Shown piece after piece: positions 1 through 5,547 of a stretch of 10,488 bases of DNA. The stretch is from an uncultured Rikenella sp. GTDB lineage: Bacteria > Bacteroidota > Bacteroidia > Bacteroidales > Rikenellaceae. The stretch's first letter is position 1. Every line of letters begins with the position of its first letter. Both the position numbers and the translations under genes were made by a program. The notes beneath the pieces are model-generated. The model worked only from the letters and a program-made list of their open reading frames with translations. It was not told the DNA's origin and did not search any database. The stretch covers positions 1 through 10,488 of the forward strand of contig NZ_CAJTUJ010000066.1 in the NCBI RefSeq assembly GCF_910579375.1, written 5' to 3'.

Positions 1-197
1 CGAAGAACCGCGCTACTCGCTCTTGGCCCAAAGCTCGACCCAATTCTCCTCCCCGTGTCACCTCATTGCGGCTCCGCTTGCGCTCCGCCGCGCTTGTCGT
101 CGCCCGCGGCAATTCTTGCCGGATTGGCCGAGCGCCAACCGGCAGAATATGCCCTTTAAGCGGGCGGGCGACGGATTTTTTGCACGGGCCAAATTTT

Positions 198-269
198 TCG
201 CGCGCTGGGGAAATCTTGTCAAAACGTGCCAGCACATTTTGACGATTTCCCTCCTAAGGCGGCGCGCGA
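198..269. repeat. Imperfect long palindrome with 2-base centre
   Basis: The arms (198-229 and 232-269) share TCGCGCGC at the outer end, GGGAAATC in the middle and GTCAAAA-GTGC next to the centre, around the 2-base spacer CA at 230-231. The right arm has a few extra bases, so the stem is bulged. It sits just upstream of the 11-2-11 hairpin unit and may be part of the same dispersed element. No transposase is nearby. Role unknown. Confidence 0.6.
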
Positions 270-277
270 TCTGGTCA

Positions 278-333
278 TTGCCCCGGCTAGAACTGTTCTC
301 TTTGTGAACAAAGAGAACCAGAAAAACTTTAGA
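278..333 (+). repeat. Dispersed 11-2-11 hairpin repeat, copy 1
   Basis: The arms are GTTCTCTTTGT (295-305) and ACAAAGAGAAC (308-318), a perfect 11-base inverted repeat around the spacer GA. The left flank TTGCCCCGGCTAGAACTG nearly matches the flank of copy 3 (TTGCCCCGGCTGGAACCG, minus strand, 3293-3276). The right flank reads CAGAAAAACTTT, like the CAAA-ACTTTCG tail of copies 2 and 3. Arm sequence differs among copies while pairing is kept. It lies beyond the 3' end of queG. Whether it acts as DNA (element end or protein site) or as RNA (transcript end) cannot be told from one window. Confidence 0.75.
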
Positions 334-335
334 GC

Positions 336-352
336 GCATCCCTACGGGATGC
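336..352 (-). terminator. Possible weak terminator after queG
   Basis: GCATCCC and GGGATGC form a perfect 7-base stem with a 3-base loop, 52 bases past the queG stop on the minus strand. The following T run (GTTTTT) begins about 8 bases after the stem rather than directly, and the 11-2-11 hairpin follows. Transcription of the lgt-pepE-queG operon could end in this region, but the match to a classical intrinsic terminator is poor. Confidence 0.3.
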
Positions 353-404
353 TATGGCCGGGTCTGCCCTAACCTCGCGACAACCTCTACCCCGATAGGA
401 TGAG

Positions 405-1340
405 CTACGGCAGGGAGGTGCGGAGCTTCGATAGACCGGCACGAGACAAAGGACTCGCACCAAAACGCTCGATAAACTCGACGGCGGACATCTCCTGCCA
501 CTCTTCCGCTGTCACCGACAACTGGGCCGGATTCGCCTCCAAACCGGAACCGACCGGAAATAACGGCATCTCGGCCTGGTTGTTATACGGGCAGACCTCC
601 ATGCAACGGTCGCAACCGAAAATCCGTCCTGCCAAAGCTGCACGAAACTCTGCCTCGACCGCTTCGCGACGTTCGATGGTCTGGTAAGAGAGGCACCGAC
701 GCGCATCGAGCGTCCGGGGTGCGACGATTGCGCCGGTGGGACAGGCTTCCATACACCGGCTGCAACTGCCGCAGCCGTTAGGCACGCCGATCGGCGGGAC
801 GTAATCGTCCGGCAGCGGGACGTCCAACAACAACAGACCGATGAGGGTGAAGCTCCCCAAACGGGGATGAACCAACATCGAGCTGCGGCCTATCCATCCC
901 AAGCCGGCCCGAACGGCCCAGGCCCGTTCGAAAGCCGGGGCGCTGTCGACCACTGCCCGACCCTTGGCCGCTGCAAACCCTTCGTGGCAGCGAATCGCGT
1001 CCAACAAATGCCGCATGTTCCGCTTCAGGACGTCGTGGTAATCCCGACCCCAGGCGAAACGGGCGATTCGAGGCACTCCTTCCGGCTGGCGCACGGCGGG
1101 AGGACGGCGATAGGAGGTCAGGGTCACGACCACGCTGCGAACTTCGGGAAACAGTCTCCGCAGATCGTGCCGATAGGCGGCCGAACGGGCCAGATACCCC
1201 ATGTCGGCGCCGTAACCGGCCGAGAGCCATCTCTGAAAGCGCTCCCGCTCGGCTTCCAACGGGGCATAAGCGACGACACCTGCGGCCGAAAAGCCGCAGG
1301 TGTCGCATTCGTTCCGGACGATTTCATCCAGTCTGTCCAT
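405..1340 (-). CDS. queG: Epoxyqueuosine reductase QueG
   Basis: Cytosolic cobalamin- and iron-sulphur-dependent enzyme that reduces epoxyqueuosine to queuosine in the wobble position of tRNAs for Asp, Asn, His and Tyr, the last step of queuosine synthesis. The 311-residue product shows the QueG core: VDSAPAFERAWA (residues 131-142, with the expected catalytic Asp132), GLGWIGRSSM after it, then the two-cluster ferredoxin module C190xxC193xxC196xxxC200P, C216 and C243xxC246xxxC250P, and the closing SPLSRAGLSKLR. It is shorter than the roughly 380-residue E. coli and B. subtilis enzymes because it lacks the C-terminal HEAT-like extension, as is common in this phylum. It is the third gene of the lgt-pepE-queG operon. 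The ATG lies 14 bases after the pepE stop, in a G-rich stretch that may serve as ribosome binding site. Confidence 0.95.
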   Translation of the reverse strand: MDRLDEIVRNECDTCGFSAAGVVAYAPLEAERERFQRWLSAGYGADMGYLARSAAYRHDLRRLFPEVRSVVVTLTSYRRPPAVRQPEGVPRIARFAWGRDYHDVLKRNMRHLLDAIRCHEGFAAAKGRAVVDSAPAFERAWAVRAGLGWIGRSSMLVHPRLGSFTLIGLLLLDVPLPDDYVPPIGVPNGCGSCSRCMEACPTGAIVAPRTLDARRCLSYQTIERREAVEAEFRAALAGRIFGCDRCMEVCPYNNQAEMPLFPVGSGLEANPAQLSVTAEEWQEMSAVEFIERFGASPLSRAGLSKLRTSLP

Positions 1341-1354
1341 AAAACCGAGGGGGG

Positions 1355-2077
1355 TCAGTCGTTCAACAAAAACGAGAGCTCTTCACCCGCTGCCAACTCG
1401 CGCGGAGGGGTTCCGTAACGGAACAGTCGCATGGTGCGGGGCCCGATCAGCGAGAGGTTCCGCCCTTCGACCCGCAGCATGCACCCTTCGCGCAATCCGG
1501 CGACGCGCATCCCCTTATTTGCCGCGATATACTCTTCGATCCGCATCTCGCGCGTCTCGCCGGCATGTCCTTCGGGATGGGCGTCCAGATAGTGCGGATT
1601 GATCTGGAAGGGAATGAGCCCCAAAGCTTTGAACGAGAGGGGTTCCACGATCGGCATGTCGTTGGTGGTGCAGATCGTGGGGCAGCTCATATTGGAGCCG
1701 GCGCTCCACCCGATATAGGGCACGCCGCGCTCCAGAACGGCTTCGCGAATGGGTTCGTAGAGGCCCTGATCCTGCATGGTCTTGGCCAGGTGGAAGGTGT
1801 TGCCGCCTCCCACGACAATCGCCTGCGCATTCCGAACGGCTTGCACCGGATCGGCGTAGGTGTGGACGGAGTCGACTTCGACGCCGAATTCGGAGAACCG
1901 GGTGGCCACTTTGGCCTGATAGTCGTCGTAGCTGAAGGTCACCGCCGCATAGGGCACGAACAGCACCCGTTTCACCGGAACGGTCGAAACGGCCAGAAAG
2001 TCGGCGATCTGCTGTTTGGGGTATTCCAGATAGGCTTCGCCTGCGTTGGTGGAGTTGCTGATAAGGAGAAGGCGCAT
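1355..2077 (-). CDS. pepE: Peptidase E (alpha-aspartyl dipeptidase, S51)
   Basis: Cytosolic serine peptidase that cleaves dipeptides with an N-terminal aspartate. The 240 residues match the size of Salmonella PepE (229). The glutamine-amidotransferase-like fold signatures are present: VVGGGNTFHL (88-97), the nucleophile elbow GWSAGSNM with Ser125, and INPHYLDAH with His162, equivalent to the known Ser120 and His157. The N-terminal MRLLLISNSTN is also typical of the family. A cyanophycinase-type S51 member is the alternative, but length and motifs favour dipeptidase E. The ATG follows the lgt stop by only 2 bases, so the two are translationally close and surely co-transcribed. A role in recycling Asp-dipeptides is inferred from the family, not from the neighbours. 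Confidence 0.92.
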   Translation of the reverse strand: MRLLLISNSTNAGEAYLEYPKQQIADFLAVSTVPVKRVLFVPYAAVTFSYDDYQAKVATRFSEFGVEVDSVHTYADPVQAVRNAQAIVVGGGNTFHLAKTMQDQGLYEPIREAVLERGVPYIGWSAGSNMSCPTICTTNDMPIVEPLSFKALGLIPFQINPHYLDAHPEGHAGETREMRIEEYIAANKGMRVAGLREGCMLRVEGRNLSLIGPRTMRLFRYGTPPRELAAGEELSFLLND

Positions 2078-2079
2078 GG

Positions 2080-2955
2080 TTATTTATGTTTTTTAATGGT
2101 AGGGTTCGGAGCGGGGTTCGCGAGCGGCATATCGGTATATGGTTGGGCCGGTCGCCGAAGGGCCCACCACAGGATCGCGCCGCCGGCAACGATGAATGGC
2201 AGGCTGAGTATCTGGCCCATATTCAGAATCATATCCTGTTCCCACGCTTCCTGGGGCTGTTTGATGGATTCGATCAGGAACCGAACGCTGAAAAGCAGGA
2301 TCAAAAAGAGGCCGAAGAGTACACCGCGTTTCTGTTCGGCGAGACGGGTGCGCCAATACAAATGGGCCAGCAGAAAGAAGATGGCCAGATAGGCCAATGC
2401 TTCGTAGATCTGGGTCGGGTGCATGGGTACGGTCTCATGGGCCCGCAGAAAAATGAAACCCCAGGGCAGGGTGGTCGGGTCGCCGTAGATCTCGGAGTTC
2501 ATGAGGTTGCCGAACCGCACGAGGGCGCCGGCCAGCGGCACCATCACGGCGACGCGGTCGAGAATCCAGATGTAGGGAAACTTCCATTTCCGGGCGAAAA
2601 GCCACAGCCCGAGGAGCAGCCCCAAGGCGGCTCCGTGGCTGGCCAGCCCGCCGCCGCGAATATCAAGCAGCTTGATCCACGGAAAACTGTCCATGAAGGG
2701 GTGCAGGAAGTACTCTTGGGGCTCGTAAAAGAGGCAGTGGCCGAGGCGGGCGCCGATAATGGTGGCGAGAACGCCGTACAGAAAACCGGAGTCTACGAGC
2801 CGGGGGTCGAGCCCCTCGCGACGCACCATCCGGGCGAAAAGCCACAGGCTGCTGAGCAGGGCGAGGGCCCACAAAACGCCGTACCAGGCGATTTCGAAAC
2901 TGCCGAACGAAAAGGCGACGGGGTCGACGTTCCACTCGACGAAAAGTTGTGTCAT
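2080..2955 (-). CDS. lgt: Prolipoprotein diacylglyceryl transferase Lgt
   Basis: Inner-membrane enzyme that moves the diacylglyceryl group of phosphatidylglycerol onto the lipobox cysteine of prelipoproteins, the first step of lipoprotein maturation. The 291-residue protein has about seven hydrophobic segments and the family residues in order: WYG (24-26), GARLGHCLFYEP (68-79), GGLASHG with His107 (E. coli His103), and RFGNLMNSEIYG with Arg147, Asn150 and Gly158 (E. coli Arg143, Asn146, Gly154). HPTQIYEA (179-186) and RFLIESIKQPQ (225-235) follow. I chose the ATG at 2955. An in-frame ATG at 3054 would add 33 basic residues across a palindromic repeat and a candidate promoter box, and family members start with a short periplasmic segment. 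It heads the operon; its lipoprotein substrates include the three encoded at 3376-5302. Confidence 0.95.
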   Translation of the reverse strand: MTQLFVEWNVDPVAFSFGSFEIAWYGVLWALALLSSLWLFARMVRREGLDPRLVDSGFLYGVLATIIGARLGHCLFYEPQEYFLHPFMDSFPWIKLLDIRGGGLASHGAALGLLLGLWLFARKWKFPYIWILDRVAVMVPLAGALVRFGNLMNSEIYGDPTTLPWGFIFLRAHETVPMHPTQIYEALAYLAIFFLLAHLYWRTRLAEQKRGVLFGLFLILLFSVRFLIESIKQPQEAWEQDMILNMGQILSLPFIVAGGAILWWALRRPAQPYTDMPLANPAPNPTIKKHK

Positions 2956-2988
2956 AACGATCTTGCTTTTGTTGACTTCCTGAAGTAA

Positions 2989-2996
2989 CAAAGATA
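2989..2996 (-). promoter_or_regulatory. Candidate -7 box for lgt-pepE-queG
   Basis: On the minus strand TATCTTTG fits the Bacteroidota -7 consensus TAnnTTTG, 33 bases upstream of the chosen lgt ATG. I see no TTTG -33 box 19-20 bases further upstream, so support rests on the -7 match and its position. The hairpin repeat copy 2 begins about 30 bases upstream of it. Confidence 0.4.
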
Positions 2997-3018
2997 CGAT
3001 TTTCCTGTGTCTACCCGC

Positions 3019-3067
3019 AGGGAACTGCCGCTTTCTTGTAAGAAAGCGGCGCAAAGAACTTTCGTGA
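3019..3067 (+). repeat. Dispersed 11-2-11 hairpin repeat, copy 2
   Basis: The arms GCCGCTTTCTT (3027-3037) and AAGAAAGCGGC (3040-3050) pair perfectly around the spacer GT. The left flank GGGAACT and the right tail GCAAAGAACTTTCGTGA parallel the flanks of copies 1 and 3. The outer arm bases GCCG are unlike GTTC and GTAC in the other copies, yet pairing is preserved. Confidence 0.7.
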
Positions 3068-3111
3068 TAGCTACGCTACGCCTTAGGCTCCGCAGTCCTC
3101 ATTATCTGTGG

Positions 3112-3191
3112 TTCCTTTTGGGTCGGGGCGAACGGCGCGCATGAGGTTGAGCTCGCATTAGCGCGCCGTTCGCTCCCGGCCCAAAGAAGAG
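3112..3191. repeat. Central inverted repeat of the composite element
   Basis: The left arm GGGTCGGGGCGAACGGCGCG(C) at 3120-3140 pairs with 3161-3182, with one base inserted and one C/T difference. The inner 13 bases GCGAACGGCGCGC are identical when reverse-complemented. The loop is 20 bases (3141-3160). Pairing continues weakly outward through TTTGGG/CCCAAA. This is a very stable stem in DNA or RNA. Confidence 0.75.
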
Positions 3192-3234
3192 TCCGAGAGT
3201 TGGGCTGCCGGCAGCGGGAGGATGCGTGAGCATT

Positions 3235-3293
3235 CGTCGAAAGTATTTTGGGTACCTTTTCTGAAGAAAAGGTACGGTTCCAGCCGGGGCAAA
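3235..3293 (-). repeat. Dispersed 11-2-11 hairpin repeat, copy 3
   Basis: The arms GTACCTTTTCT (3252-3262) and AGAAAAGGTAC (3265-3275) pair perfectly around the spacer GA. Read on the minus strand, the leading flank TTTGCCCCGGCTGGAACCG is nearly identical to that of copy 1, and the trailing flank CCAAAATACTTTCGACGA matches copy 2. The outer flank ends where the lipoprotein-operon terminator begins. Confidence 0.75.
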
Positions 3294-3296
3294 GAT

Positions 3297-3338
3297 AAAA
3301 AACGGATATCCTTACTGCCTGAAGCAAGGATATCCGTT
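3297..3338 (-). terminator. Intrinsic terminator of the lipoprotein operon
   Basis: Perfect 13-base stem (3301-3313 with 3326-3338; outer arm AACGGATATCCTT) and a 12-base loop. On the minus strand it is followed by a run of six T (3302-3297). It begins 37 bases past the stop of the last lipoprotein gene, the classical place and shape of a factor-independent terminator. Confidence 0.85.
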
Positions 3339-3375
3339 GAAGGATGCGAGATTCAACAAGCTGTTAAACCCGATA

Positions 3376-3864
3376 TTACTCTTGTTCCGCAACCGGTTCC
3401 AGCCGAATGGATAATTGGCGGATAATCGGATCCATATGGAACGGATTGTAGGTATCCGGAATGAACAACTCGATAACATACGGTTTATCGATCTGAGTCG
3501 GGGCCAGGGTAATCGAGAACAAGGCCACCGTATCCCCCGGACTGAACAGCGCTACAGGATAATAATCCTTTAAGAATCCGCTCGGTTCGGGTTCTACGGT
3601 TTGCATCTGGAAGTGCCGCCCCTCTTCGGCGGTCGTCGAAGAGGCCACACTCACATTGGTAACCAAAGTCTGTGACCGGTCGGGCCGGGTCAGGCAGACC
3701 GGAATCGTCACCGAGTTCATAGACGGGGTCACTTTCACGACCATCTCTTCCTGCAGGAAAGAGACGCGCCCCTCGGCCCTCGGGCCGTAAAACGTCTGCG
3801 GCTCCGTTTTTTTGCAAGCGATTACCGAGAGTCCGAACAGAACAAGAATCAGATATTGTTTCAT
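3376..3864 (-). CDS. Small secreted lipoprotein, beta-sandwich-like
   Basis: A 162-residue predicted lipoprotein of unknown function. The signal peptide MKQYLILVLFGLSVIAC ends in lipobox V-I-A-C with Cys17, followed by Lys-Lys. The mature part is rich in alternating hydrophobic strands. SVTIPVCLTRPD, then STTAEEGRHFQM, then LAPTQIDKPYVIELFI and the closing RQLSIRLEP recall the Calx-beta-like or DUF4843-like domains of Bacteroidota lipoproteins; I cannot assign a family firmly. It resembles the upstream neighbour (3898-4353) along most of its length, suggesting duplication. Start: the codon at 3867-3865 is TTG, so the ATG at 3864 is preferred. It is last in a three-gene operon and followed by a strong terminator. 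It is expected in the envelope, probably anchored to the outer membrane. Confidence 0.85.
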   Translation of the reverse strand: MKQYLILVLFGLSVIACKKTEPQTFYGPRAEGRVSFLQEEMVVKVTPSMNSVTIPVCLTRPDRSQTLVTNVSVASSTTAEEGRHFQMQTVEPEPSGFLKDYYPVALFSPGDTVALFSITLAPTQIDKPYVIELFIPDTYNPFHMDPIIRQLSIRLEPVAEQE

Positions 3865-3897
3865 CAACTGCTAACTAAAGTTCTATGTGCAACCGCC

Positions 3898-4353
3898 TTA
3901 TTTCTCTGTCGGTGCGAGACGGATAACTAACCGACGATGTACTGGCTGTCCGTAAGAGACTTGCAAAACGATTTGTACCGGCTCGGTAATTTTATCCGGA
4001 TAAATGGTCATCGGAATCGTTGCCCGCATGTCGGCATCGGGTTTCAAATCAGGCGCCAGAAAACCAAAATTACGGTCATCTTGTTTCACCAAAGTCGGAA
4101 ACTCGAATTGTTCGCCATATTCAGCCGATACACTGGTCAGATAATCCACTTCCACGATGAACGGCATCCAACCGTTTTCGGTGGGCGGAAATGCAACCGG
4201 AATATCAAGGCTCGTCGTGTTCGAATAAACGTCCACTGCCAATCGGGATTCGCCGAACCCGGCGGCGGCCAACTCAGGTGCGGGGTGCTCCTTTTTACAA
4301 GCTATCAATGCCACGCATGCAAAAAGGGTGGTCAATATACTTTTTCCGCTCAT
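3898..4353 (-). CDS. Small secreted lipoprotein, paralogue of next gene
   Basis: A 151-residue predicted lipoprotein. The signal peptide MSGKSILTTLFACVALIAC has lipobox L-I-A-C with Cys19, followed by Lys-Lys-Glu. The mature part shows the same order of blocks as the downstream protein: SLDIPVAFPP, SAEYGEQFEFPT, IPMTIYPDKITEPVQIVLQV and RRLVIRLAP at the end. This makes a diverged tandem pair with a Calx-beta-like strand pattern. I chose the ATG at 4353 over the in-frame ATG at 4371. It leaves 7 bases after the upstream stop instead of an overlap, and gives a normal 19-residue signal. No function can be assigned; it is probably an envelope-exposed partner of the other two lipoproteins in this operon. 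Confidence 0.82.
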   Translation of the reverse strand: MSGKSILTTLFACVALIACKKEHPAPELAAAGFGESRLAVDVYSNTTSLDIPVAFPPTENGWMPFIVEVDYLTSVSAEYGEQFEFPTLVKQDDRNFGFLAPDLKPDADMRATIPMTIYPDKITEPVQIVLQVSYGQPVHRRLVIRLAPTEK

Positions 4354-4360
4354 GATCTCA

Positions 4361-5302
4361 TTAAATTTCAATAGCTAAAATCTGTGCTGCCGCTTCCCCT
4401 GTTCCACTCGACCAAACTTCATAACCGGCGGTTACTTTGTATTGCAAGAGGGGGGCCGAACAAAGTTTTAACTTGGAATTACAACTAATACGCCCAGTGG
4501 TTATCACCTGCCCTAAACCTATTGTGAAGAATGTCTGAGAAATATCCGGATTAGCTAATTCGGGATACGGTTTATCATAACCAATTCTTTGCCGGCAACG
4601 GAAAGAATATTCTGCTTTGTAATCGTTCCACCCGAAAAGATTTTTCTTTTGGGCCGTAACCTGAACATACACCTCTGCTCCATTGCGCACCGCCCACGCC
4701 CAGCATTTCTTTTTGCTGGTTTTGACAAAGACTTGATTGGTTTTAGTCTCTTGAGTAATGCGCGTCATCACATCTTCATTCGCAGCAGCCTGCGCCACGC
4801 GGTAATACATGGTCTGCTCGAACGAGTCGTAGTTGTAGTTCACGGTCTGACCGCCCACAATCACATCCCCGTCGGCATTCAAAATCATTTCATAAGCAAA
4901 CCGGCTGGCTGCCACATATGGCTGATAGTCTTCCTCTTCCAAGTTGTCGTTGAAAAGGAATCGGCCCTGATATTTCGCTTTAAAAGCGGGGTATTCGTCC
5001 AACGAGCTCATCGACCGGAACTCTTCCAGAGCGGCTTCGCGGGCCATCTCCTGCGAAACGAATCCCAAGGAGTCGTACCACGCAGCCAAAGCCTGTTCGT
5101 CTTTTCCGAGCAGCATCGAAAGGGTCTTCTCAATGGCCGCTTCGTCGGCGAAGCAGAGTTTACCGTCGCGAACCGTTACGGTCGCCGCGGTTACGGTCGC
5201 CGCTTTCGTCGGAACGGGCCGAGCCTCTTCCAAAAGGGCGGTTTTGTTGCAAGCGGTCAAAGCGACTGCGCCGCACGCTGCAAAAATCAGTTTTTTCATC
5301 AT
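4361..5302 (-). CDS. DUF4848-like lipoprotein
   Basis: A 313-residue predicted lipoprotein and first gene of the operon. The signal peptide MMKKLIFAACGAVALTAC has lipobox L-T-A-C (Cys18). After a Thr/Ala/Val-rich linker comes VRDGKLCFADEAAIEKTLSM (44-63), then LAAWYDSLGFVSQ. A middle block YQGRFLFNDNLEEEDYQPY follows, then DGDVIVGGQTVNYNYDSFEQT. This pattern (a strand then helix, a GF-S motif, and a later 'D-G-D-V-V-G-Q-T-V' stretch) is what I associate with Bacteroides DUF4848 lipoproteins, from memory rather than a search. The C-terminal third looks beta-rich, with a W-A-W segment and scattered cysteines. Either of two adjacent ATG codons (5302, 5299) may be used. Base composition is lower in GC than the flanking operons (27 of 60 G+C at 4441-4500, against 40 of 60 at 7501-7560). 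Confidence 0.82.
   Translation of the reverse strand: MMKKLIFAACGAVALTACNKTALLEEARPVPTKAATVTAATVTVRDGKLCFADEAAIEKTLSMLLGKDEQALAAWYDSLGFVSQEMAREAALEEFRSMSSLDEYPAFKAKYQGRFLFNDNLEEEDYQPYVAASRFAYEMILNADGDVIVGGQTVNYNYDSFEQTMYYRVAQAAANEDVMTRITQETKTNQVFVKTSKKKCWAWAVRNGAEVYVQVTAQKKNLFGWNDYKAEYSFRCRQRIGYDKPYPELANPDISQTFFTIGLGQVITTGRISCNSKLKLCSAPLLQYKVTAGYEVWSSGTGEAAAQILAIEI
5175..5204 (-). repeat. 15-base tandem duplication inside the DUF4848-like gene
   Basis: GTTACGGTCGCCGCG is followed directly by GTTACGGTCGCCGCT, 14 of 15 bases identical. It encodes a repeated Ala-Ala-Thr-Val-Thr type unit in the linker just after the lipidated cysteine. The unit is a multiple of three, so copy-number change would alter tether length and keep the frame. 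Confidence 0.85.
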
Positions 5303-5373
5303 AAAAAGTAAATTTAGTTAATAAATAGTCCGAAAAATTCGTACGACATTATACGTATCGAATATTTCGACTG

Positions 5374-5407
5374 CAAATATAAAAGCAATAGAAATAAGGA
5401 ACAAAAA
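5374..5407 (-). promoter_or_regulatory. Proximal promoter of the lipoprotein operon
   Basis: On the minus strand TTTTTG (5407-5402) is followed after 20 bases by TATATTTG (5381-5374), matching both the -33 TTTG and -7 TAnnTTTG boxes of the Bacteroidota housekeeping sigma factor. It lies 72 bases upstream of the ATG in a strongly AT-rich stretch. This is the best promoter for the three lipoprotein genes. Confidence 0.75.
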
Positions 5408-5505
5408 GAATAAAATATTATATCAAATTTTTACGGGTTTTATTTTTTACTCTTGTGCGATCTGTGTGCACCGAGCACACTTGATCACTTCAAGGATTCC
5501 GAGTG

Positions 5506-5537
5506 CAAACATAGACAAAAATCCTATGCGCGCAAAA
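5506..5537 (-). promoter_or_regulatory. Possible distal promoter of the lipoprotein operon
   Basis: On the minus strand TTTTG (5537-5533), 19 bases, then TATGTTTG (5513-5506) fit the same consensus, just past the stop of the flippase-like gene. A transcript from here would have a leader of about 200 bases. It would contain a perfect 6-base stem GTGTGC/GCACAC (5464-5480) and the proximal promoter. Tandem promoters would allow two expression levels. I see no terminator between the flippase gene and these promoters. Confidence 0.5.
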
Positions 5538-5547
5538 CGGGCTGTGC

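Larger units (their letters stand above)
1..404. other. Palindrome-rich intergenic region
   Basis: No protein gene is supported here; the two overlapping antisense reading frames of about 94 codons have no recognisable domain and lie across repeats. Bases 8-25, read on the minus strand, carry CTTTGGGCCAAGAGCGAG. This resembles the core of the composite palindrome near 3161-3191 (CTTTGGGCCGGGAGCGAA), so the window probably opens inside another copy of that element. An imperfect long palindrome (198-269), one unit of the 11-2-11 hairpin repeat (278-333) and a 7-base stem (336-352) follow before the 3' end of queG. Confidence 0.6.
3019..3293. repeat. Composite palindromic element
   Basis: Hairpin copy 2 (plus orientation) and copy 3 (minus orientation) face each other at the edges, with a 21-base inverted repeat in the middle (3120-3140 / 3161-3182). 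The stretch between hairpin and centre is also alignable when the right half is reverse-complemented: CAAAGAACTTTCG against CAAAATACTTTCG, GCTACGCTACGCC against GCTCACGCATCC, then TTTTGGGTCGGGG against CTTTGGGCCGGGAG. So the whole block reads as two diverged half-elements in inverted orientation. It lies between the terminator of the lipoprotein operon and the lgt operon and encodes no convincing protein. A non-autonomous mobile element or a REP-like structure is possible. Confidence 0.65.

Noticed and set aside
3076..3327. Possible small protein of 83 residues in the lgt-lipoprotein gap
   Set aside because: It lies wholly inside the palindromic element and the terminator; its residues simply translate the repeat.
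3027..3338. CRISPR array from the several hairpins in the gap
   Set aside because: The repeats are few, unevenly spaced, in opposite orientations and different in sequence; there are no equal spacers or cas genes.
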